This document shows, piece after piece, positions 15,923 through 19,848 of a DNA stretch of 19,848 bases. Numbering within the stretch: the stretch's first letter is position 1; every line of letters begins with the position of its first letter. The notes below the pieces were generated by a model. That model saw only the letters and a program-made list of their open reading frames with translations. It had not been told where the DNA came from and did no database searches. The DNA lies in assembly GCA_937891085.1 (NCBI GenBank), contig CALAEY010000066.1, positions 1 to 19,848 on the forward strand. The letters run 5' to 3'. A program made the position numbers and the translations under genes. Source of the DNA: an uncultured Prevotellaceae bacterium (GTDB lineage Bacteria > Bacteroidota > Bacteroidia > Bacteroidales > Bacteroidaceae).

Positions 15923-15960
15923 AACACAAGAAGAAATAAAAGTATAAATCAGAATCCGAT

Positions 15961-16725
15961 ATGAAAAAGACTATCCTTTCATTCGTGCTGCTTGCAGCCA
16001 TCTCCTGTGGCGTGTCTGCACAGGTTTCCAATGAGCGCGACCATCGCACCAACCCTGATCGCTATTACCTGAACTACGAGGATGTGGCCAGCAGCCTCAA
16101 ACTGCTCCCTCCGCCACCCGAAGTCACCAGCATCCAGTTCCTCTGGGACGATGCCCAGTACAAGAAGGGCAAGATGCTGCGCTCCTCTGCCCGTGGCGAG
16201 CAGGCCATCAAGGATGCCTCTCCAGGAGCCGACAGCTTCTCCGATGCCTTCGGTATAGAGATCAACCAGGAGAATACTCCAGAGATCTACAAGCTCATCA
16301 ACACCATGCGCGAGGATGCGGGCGACCTCTCCACCCGTGAGGCGAAGAACTACTACATGCGTCCGCGCCCCTACATGTTCTACAGCGAAGACACCTCCGT
16401 GCCAGGCGCTCAGCGAGGACTCAGCACCAACGGCTCCTATCCCTCTGGCCATACAGCCATTGGTTGGGCCACTGCCCTGGTGCTGGCAGAGATCAATGTA
16501 GACAATCAAGACACCATCTTGAAGCGAGGCTATGAGATGGGGCAGAGCCGAGTCATCAGCGGTTTCCACTTCCAGAGCGATGTCGATGCAGGTCGCCTGG
16601 TTTCCGCTGCCGTTGTAGCCCGCCTCCACGCCAACGATGATTTCAATGCCCAGCTCAAGAAAGCCAAGAAAGAATTCCAGAAGCTGAAGAAAGCAGGCAA
16701 GATTCAGAAAGTTGTAGTAGAATAA
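15961..16725 (+). CDS. Class A non-specific acid phosphatase (PAP2 family)
   Basis: A 254-residue secreted enzyme. The signal peptide is MKKTILSFVLLAAISCGVSA with cleavage near AQ; C16 in AISC leaves a lipoprotein form possible. The three-part PAP2 signature is complete: K129-x6-R136-P137 in KNYYMRPRP, PSGH (161-164) inside NGSYPSGHTAIGWA, and SRVISGFHFQSD with R197, H203 and D207. H203 is the expected nucleophile. GSYPSGHT is typical of bacterial class A acid phosphatases such as PhoN/PhoC, which release phosphate from organic monoesters in the periplasm. The lysine-rich tail after about 230 is likely helical. It is probably monocistronic. Its stop codon overlaps the U-tract of a terminator that serves the converging gene on the other strand. 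Confidence 0.92.
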   Translation: MKKTILSFVLLAAISCGVSAQVSNERDHRTNPDRYYLNYEDVASSLKLLPPPPEVTSIQFLWDDAQYKKGKMLRSSARGEQAIKDASPGADSFSDAFGIEINQENTPEIYKLINTMREDAGDLSTREAKNYYMRPRPYMFYSEDTSVPGAQRGLSTNGSYPSGHTAIGWATALVLAEINVDNQDTILKRGYEMGQSRVISGFHFQSDVDAGRLVSAAVVARLHANDDFNAQLKKAKKEFQKLKKAGKIQKVVVE

Positions 16726-16763
16726 AAAACCACCAGCCTGCTTTTCTGAAGTTTGGCTGGTGG
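16724..16763 (-). terminator. Intrinsic terminator of the RhuM gene
   Basis: CCACCAGCC (16730-16738) and GGCTGGTGG (16755-16763) are perfect 9-base inverted repeats with a 16-base loop. Read on the minus strand, the stem is followed by six U (complement of 16724-16729), the classical layout. On the plus strand the following sequence is only moderately T-rich, so it may work weakly for the phosphatase gene too. Confidence 0.8.
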
Positions 16764-16816
16764 ATGACATTCTTCTATTGTTCAATTACAATAGTATCAT
16801 CATCGTACAGTATTTT

Positions 16817-17860
16817 CTAGCCTTCTTTATCAGGATCTTCGCCCTCAAAGGGTAATTCCCCCAGAAACTTGTCGAAGTCACTACGGAACAAGCGATCTTG
16901 CACGATGCGGTAGCGCTCAAACTCCGTTTCGGCATGGAGCACCGCCTCCTTATGACTCACGCTTCCAGCATCAGTCAGCAATGGACGTTCGTCGCTTGTC
17001 AGATAGGCATCTATACGCTGGGCCCAGTCCTCCATTGTCATGGGGATATGCCGCTTGGCACGGCTCTCTGCAAACTCCAGCACAGCTGTGACGATGCGCC
17101 CCATATCCTCCAACTCCATCTGCTTCAGGTAGTTCTTGGCTATCACCACATCAGTCTTCACTATCTTCCCGTCTGGCGCGTTCTCCCAAGAGGTCAGTCC
17201 CATGTGCTCCTTATCGGCATCGGCCCTATCCATTATCAGTTCTGCTGCCGTATGCCCATGCACGGCATAGTGCATCTTGTTCTGAACCATTTCGAAGAAT
17301 CGCCTGGTAGTAGGCGCATCACGATTATAGTCCACCGATGTGGCATAGATGTCTGTCAGTTTCTGATAGAAGCGCCGCTCACTGAGGCGTATTTCCCGAA
17401 TCTCAGCCAGCAGGTGCTCGAAGTAGTCTTCTCCGAGAAACGTTCCATTCTCCATGCGTTTCTTGTCGAGGACGTAGCCACGAATGGCATACTGGCGCAG
17501 CACGCTGGTTGCCCATTGGCGGAACTGAGTGGCACGAATGCTGTTTACGCGATAGCCCACAGCGATGATAGCGTCAAGACTATACATCACCACCAAACGC
17601 TTTACCTCACGAGTGCCTTCCTGCTGAACTGTTTCCATTTTGGAAATAGTTGCCTCCTGCTTCAACTCTCCTGTTTCAAATACATTTGCTAAGTGCTTGC
17701 TGACAGCAGGCACTCCCACATCGAAGAGTGCTGCCATCGCTTTCTGTGTAGCCCAGATGTTCTCATCTTTGTAGTACACTTCTACCCCCTGCTCCTTATT
17801 CTCCAGCTGGAAAATAAGGAACTCCGCAGTGCTATTTCTTATCTCGTGCTTCTTTACCAT
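16817..17860 (-). CDS. RhuM family protein
   Basis: A 347-residue protein of the virulence RhuM family (PF13310), named after a Salmonella pathogenicity-island gene. N-terminal residues 20-70 (VEVYYKDENIWATQKAMAAL, then LFDVGVPAVSKHLANVF) look like a phage-type DNA-binding region. VMYSLDAIIAVGYRVNSIRA (about 91-110), FRQWATSVLRQYAIRGYVLD and the later HGHTAAELIMDRADADKEHMGL and VIAKNYL segments are family hallmarks. Length is normal. The biochemical function is not established; members occur on islands and beside restriction or defence genes. It has its own promoter and terminator on the minus strand, and faces the phosphatase gene. No defect is visible in the frame. Confidence 0.9.
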   Translation of the reverse strand: MVKKHEIRNSTAEFLIFQLENKEQGVEVYYKDENIWATQKAMAALFDVGVPAVSKHLANVFETGELKQEATISKMETVQQEGTREVKRLVVMYSLDAIIAVGYRVNSIRATQFRQWATSVLRQYAIRGYVLDKKRMENGTFLGEDYFEHLLAEIREIRLSERRFYQKLTDIYATSVDYNRDAPTTRRFFEMVQNKMHYAVHGHTAAELIMDRADADKEHMGLTSWENAPDGKIVKTDVVIAKNYLKQMELEDMGRIVTAVLEFAESRAKRHIPMTMEDWAQRIDAYLTSDERPLLTDAGSVSHKEAVLHAETEFERYRIVQDRLFRSDFDKFLGELPFEGEDPDKEG

Positions 17861-17906
17861 CTTTGGTTAGATTTCTTCCATTTCACCCTAATTCGTTCTT
17901 TGGATA

Positions 17907-17936
17907 CAAAAATACAGTTTTTTATTTATTTGCCAA
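17907..17936 (-). promoter_or_regulatory. Promoter of the RhuM gene
   Basis: On the minus strand TTGG (17936-17933) and TATTTTTG (17914-17907) are 18 bases apart, close to the Bacteroidetes layout. The -7 box is about 46 bases upstream of the RhuM ATG at 17860. Confidence 0.6.
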
Positions 17937-17979
17937 CCATTTTCTGCCATAAAACGGTGCATAGCTCTCGTGGTCACTG

Positions 17980-18681
17980 TTACGTAGTATGAGCCTTTCT
18001 CCAGTGGTGTAAGTCCAGCACTTCTGCCCCCTCCAGATGGCTGAGCACCTCTGCTTCATCCACGAAATGCACTTTCAAGACAGCAGAGCTTGGAAAGCGA
18101 TTGAAGAAGATGTCATTGCTCATGTAGAGCTTCACAGACAGCACCTCTTTAGATGCTGTGGCTGCATTATAGAACTTCAGTATGCTGGGCAGCACGCGAG
18201 GCAGCACTTTGATGCCAGTCTTGCCACTATGGAGTTTCATGAGAGCCACCACATGATAGCGCTGCTTCTTGTCTATCAGCTGTTCACGCTGCTCTGCTGA
18301 ACCCTTGAACGAAACCGTGATGTTTCTGCCATATTTCTCATTGATAGTCTTCATCAGGCGAGTGAACAGAGGTCCGTGCGAAGATGCATCTTCCAGCCTA
18401 TTCAGCCCTATATAATAATGTATCATCTCATGAATCAGCGTATCTTCCACTTCATTTTCAGGCAAGTCAAGGCGCATATTGATGCGGAGTCTAAAGTCGT
18501 AATACTCCACCTTCCCATCGCTCCCTCTCCTTCTCTTCCAGACGCATTTCCCAAGAAATGTCTTTGCGTCAGAAAGCACGATTGGTATTTTGGGGAGTTT
18601 ACCAGCAAATATCAGCTGGTTAAACTCCTCAAACTTCGTTTCTATGTATGGTATGGTAGGTATCATGTCTTTGTTCTTCAT
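17980..18681 (-). CDS. SprT-like zinc metalloprotease domain protein
   Basis: A 233-residue protein. The SprT/Spartan-like signature is clear: LIHEMIHYYIG with zinc ligands H84 and H88 and catalytic E85, followed by SSHGPLFTRLM with H102 as third ligand. The N-terminal helix FEEFNQLIFAGKLPKIPIVL and the strand RLRINMRLDLP fit the fold. Eukaryotic Spartan cuts DNA-protein crosslinks; bacterial SprT proteins are poorly characterised. The usual C-terminal zinc ribbon of SprT is not visible. Instead residues about 120-233 have basic and beta-rich sequence with no cysteine pairs. ATG 18681 is used; M6 is an alternative. There is no strong Shine-Dalgarno sequence. The gap to RhuM is about 120 bases and includes the RhuM promoter. 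Confidence 0.88.
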   Translation of the reverse strand: MKNKDMIPTIPYIETKFEEFNQLIFAGKLPKIPIVLSDAKTFLGKCVWKRRRGSDGKVEYYDFRLRINMRLDLPENEVEDTLIHEMIHYYIGLNRLEDASSHGPLFTRLMKTINEKYGRNITVSFKGSAEQREQLIDKKQRYHVVALMKLHSGKTGIKVLPRVLPSILKFYNAATASKEVLSVKLYMSNDIFFNRFPSSAVLKVHFVDEAEVLSHLEGAEVLDLHHWRKAHTT

Positions 18682-18722
18682 GCAAGGTGAGGCCGTTCAT
18701 TTGTAGCGATGTCTTATGTCTA

Positions 18723-19088
18723 TCAGTATTTGCCTATGTTCTCTATGTAAGCCCCAAAATTGCGATAATCACTATCCTTGATGTATTTCTTTTTTCCTTC
18801 AGGAATCCGAGGATTCTCTTTGAGCCCATCCTTACGAAACCAATCCAGAATTCCCGCTTTCATATAGTAGCACATCATGAACGCACGTATGCCTGATTCT
18901 GGAGCATATTCGTCTCTATAGTTATTGAACTTTCCAAGATTGTAAACCCTATACACATCTGCTTTCTCCCAATCATTCTTTTCACTCTCTGGCAGCTTAT
19001 TCCATGCTTTTTTTTGCTTTGAGTAAGATATTGTCCCTATATTTGTTTTGCAGAAGTCCAATGGCGACTCCCCCCAGAAAGACTGCAA
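18723..19088 (-). CDS. C-terminal part of a split small membrane protein
   Basis: The frame encodes up to 121 residues, but its only upstream start is a TTG at 19088 inside the preceding gene, with no Shine-Dalgarno sequence. The family-like part probably begins at the A8 run (19015-19008), around residue 28: AWNKLPESEKNDWEKADVYR and later FMMCYYMKAGILDWFRKDGL. It is rich in lysine, tryptophan and tyrosine; I do not recognise a domain, though LPESEKNDWEKA faintly recalls an HMG-box helix. Removing one A from the run joins it to the two-helix membrane segment encoded upstream, giving a 160-residue protein. I therefore think it is not an independent gene. Slippage, sequencing error or real disruption remain open. 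Confidence 0.55.
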   Translation of the reverse strand: MQSFWGESPLDFCKTNIGTISYSKQKKAWNKLPESEKNDWEKADVYRVYNLGKFNNYRDEYAPESGIRAFMMCYYMKAGILDWFRKDGLKENPRIPEGKKKYIKDSDYRNFGAYIENIGKY

Positions 19089-19206
19089 CGAATAGTATCA
19101 CTAAGCCTATTGAGAACGGGTCACCTCCAAATGCCGCTAACACTATAATTACCACGGCAAAAATTGCTAACCAAACGAAAAAGTTTTTTATGAGCTGGAA
19201 TATCAT
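18997..19206 (-). CDS. Small two-helix membrane protein, probably N-terminal part
   Basis: A 69-residue frame starts at ATG 19206 behind AGGAGG with five to six bases spacing, the strongest Shine-Dalgarno sequence in the window. Two transmembrane helices are evident (about 9-27 with FAVVIIVLAAF; about 32-52 with LVILFVAVFLGG), separated by GGDPF. It then runs QNKYRDNILLKAKK and stops soon after the A8 run. The neighbouring frame continues with plausible protein sequence, so the intact product may be 160 residues with a cytosolic C-terminal part. No family is recognised. The upstream leader holds a -7 box and a terminator-like hairpin, suggesting controlled expression. Confidence 0.6.
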   Translation of the reverse strand: MIFQLIKNFFVWLAIFAVVIIVLAAFGGDPFSIGLVILFVAVFLGGVAIGLLQNKYRDNILLKAKKSME

Positions 19207-19246
19207 GGTATCCTCCTTTCTTAAAAACTCCCTTTAAGAGCTCTTT

Positions 19247-19272
19247 AAAATAAAGCCCCCCGAAGGGAGCTT
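19247..19272 (-). terminator. UUCG-loop terminator/attenuator in the membrane gene leader
   Basis: On the minus strand AAGCTCCC and GGGGGCTT pair over eight positions (one U-G pair) around a TTCG loop closed by C-G, an extra-stable tetraloop, followed by TATTTT. The plus strand would have a C-A mismatch at the same place, so the element belongs to the minus strand. It lies 41 bases upstream of ATG 19206 and downstream of a -7 box. It could end the transcript of the gene at 19382-19705 or attenuate the membrane gene. Confidence 0.7.
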
Positions 19273-19308
19273 GAGCTTCGGTATATCTCACCCGAGCGGG
19301 ATTACATT

Positions 19309-19317
19309 GCAAATATA
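19309..19317 (-). promoter_or_regulatory. -7 box upstream of the small membrane gene
   Basis: TATATTTGC on the minus strand fits the -7 consensus and lies about 103 bases upstream of ATG 19206. No TTTG is found at the expected -33 distance. A short CCCG/CGGG inverted repeat (19291-19300) follows in the leader. Confidence 0.5.
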
Positions 19318-19381
19318 AAAGGTCTTGCTGAAATATCCTAATAATTCCATCTTTTCCTACGCCTGTTAATTCTTTTCACTT

Positions 19382-19705
19382 TTATAATTCATGTATTTCG
19401 ACATCATGAAACTTTTGGACTACAGTCAAAAAATAAGGGAAATGAGTTCCCCATTGGTTATACACAACTACTTTTGTGCCATCATTAAGCGTAATAATAT
19501 CCTCAGTATCTAAGAAGAAACGCTTCCTAAGATCAGGCTGCCTTTCTATTTTACCCATAATGTCATCATATTTCCTGACTACACCATGCATATAGCTATT
19601 GCTCAAAGATGAAGGGAAACGCTCTTCAAGCTCATCCAGCGTGATATTAGGATGGCTCTTTACGTAATCTTTTACAACAGCTAATACGAATCTGCGCTTA
19701 TTCAA
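19382..19705 (-). CDS. Small protein with winged-helix-like start and QWG motif
   Basis: A 107-residue frame from TTG 19705, with GGAGG seven bases upstream. FVLAVVKDYVKSHPNITLDE followed by LEERFP looks like a winged-helix region. The second half (ITLNDGTKVVVYNQWGTHFP, then YFLTVV) matches a small domain I have seen at the ends of phage- and restriction-associated proteins, with no known function. The same frame stays open upstream to TAG 19769-19771 and reads TRDTRKYSFDGGLPLNKRRF, which also resembles the family, but contains no ATG or GTG. Thus it may start at TTG, or be the C-terminal remnant of a longer protein. Name and function unknown. Confidence 0.6.
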   Translation of the reverse strand: MNKRRFVLAVVKDYVKSHPNITLDELEERFPSSLSNSYMHGVVRKYDDIMGKIERQPDLRKRFFLDTEDIITLNDGTKVVVYNQWGTHFPYFLTVVQKFHDVEIHEL

Positions 19706-19805
19706 AGGAAGCCCTCCGTCAAAAGAATACTTTCTCGTATCACGAGTATTTAGCCTGAATATTTCACACTAAAAATAAAAAAGTGAGGTTTTTTAACGCT
19801 ATCTC

Positions 19806-19837
19806 TTTGGTAATCAGAGAGAAAAGTGTTAATTTTG
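19806..19837 (+). promoter_or_regulatory. Promoter pointing out of the right edge
   Basis: TTTG (19806-19809) and TAATTTTG (19830-19837) on the plus strand are 20 bases apart, the Bacteroidetes layout. The transcript would begin near the end of the window, so its gene lies beyond it. The rest of 19706-19848 holds A- and T-rich runs and no supported gene. Confidence 0.6.
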
Positions 19838-19848
19838 TAGTGCAAAAA

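Larger units (their letters stand above)
15680..15960 (+). other. Non-coding gap with two promoter-like sites
   Basis: The 281 bases after CcsBA contain no supported gene; the open frame across them runs through promoter sequence. A small hairpin, GTGGG/CCCAC around ATTG, lies at about 15729-15742. Two T-rich runs (about 15869-15876 and 15892-15897) follow. The section between the two -7 boxes would be a leader of about 190 bases if the upstream site is used. Confidence 0.6.

Noticed and set aside
15669..15947. 92-codon open frame after CcsBA
   Set aside because: It overlaps the CcsBA end, runs through promoter boxes and gives low-complexity sequence without family resemblance.
19121..19312. 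63-codon minus-strand frame across the membrane gene leader
   Set aside because: It runs through the hairpin and Shine-Dalgarno region and overlaps the two-helix gene in another frame.

Overview
The window looks like a chromosomal segment of a gut or rumen Bacteroidales, most likely a Prevotella/Segatella-type organism. This rests on repeated Bacteroidetes promoters (TAnnTTTG or TAnnTTCG at -7, sometimes with a TTTG-type -33 box about 19-20 bases upstream), generally weak Shine-Dalgarno sequences, SDDDD-type surface lipoprotein signals and the protein family variants. No RNA gene, CRISPR array or intact transposase was found.

Bases 1-6129 are mostly housekeeping. A damaged TIGR01212/YhcC-type radical SAM gene comes first; its reading frame breaks at a run of seven G. 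It is followed by a flavodiiron oxygen/NO reductase, then a tight trio (nagB, a Cof-type HAD phosphatase, a PIF1-like helicase with a C-terminal TPR-like tail), then a YciO/Sua5-type protein. The gaps carry short tandem and inverted repeats.

Bases 6130-15679 hold the most interesting block. All genes point the same way: an outer-membrane porin, a circularly permuted imelysin lipoprotein, a two-heme DUF1111 lipoprotein, a second porin (O/P type), a one-heme lipoprotein, a two-domain Rid-fold protein resembling chorismatases, and a fused CcsBA cytochrome c synthase. Taken together this reads as a self-contained envelope module: c-type heme lipoproteins, their assembly machine, two barrels and a presumed iron-binding imelysin. 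Iron acquisition or electron transfer at the outer membrane is the likely role. The imelysin/DUF1111 pairing is known; the complete set with CcsBA and the chorismatase-like gene deserves attention.

Bases 15680-16763 hold a non-coding leader with two promoter-like sites, a class A (PAP2) acid phosphatase and a terminator that serves the opposite strand.

Bases 16817-19705 are an accessory, minus-strand region: a RhuM-family protein, a SprT-like metalloprotease, a small two-helix membrane protein split at a run of eight A, and a small protein with a TTG start. The last two carry strong Shine-Dalgarno sequences, unlike the rest of the window, and the membrane gene has a leader with a terminator-like UUCG hairpin. 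This suggests acquired DNA. A plus-strand promoter at the right edge points to a gene beyond the window.
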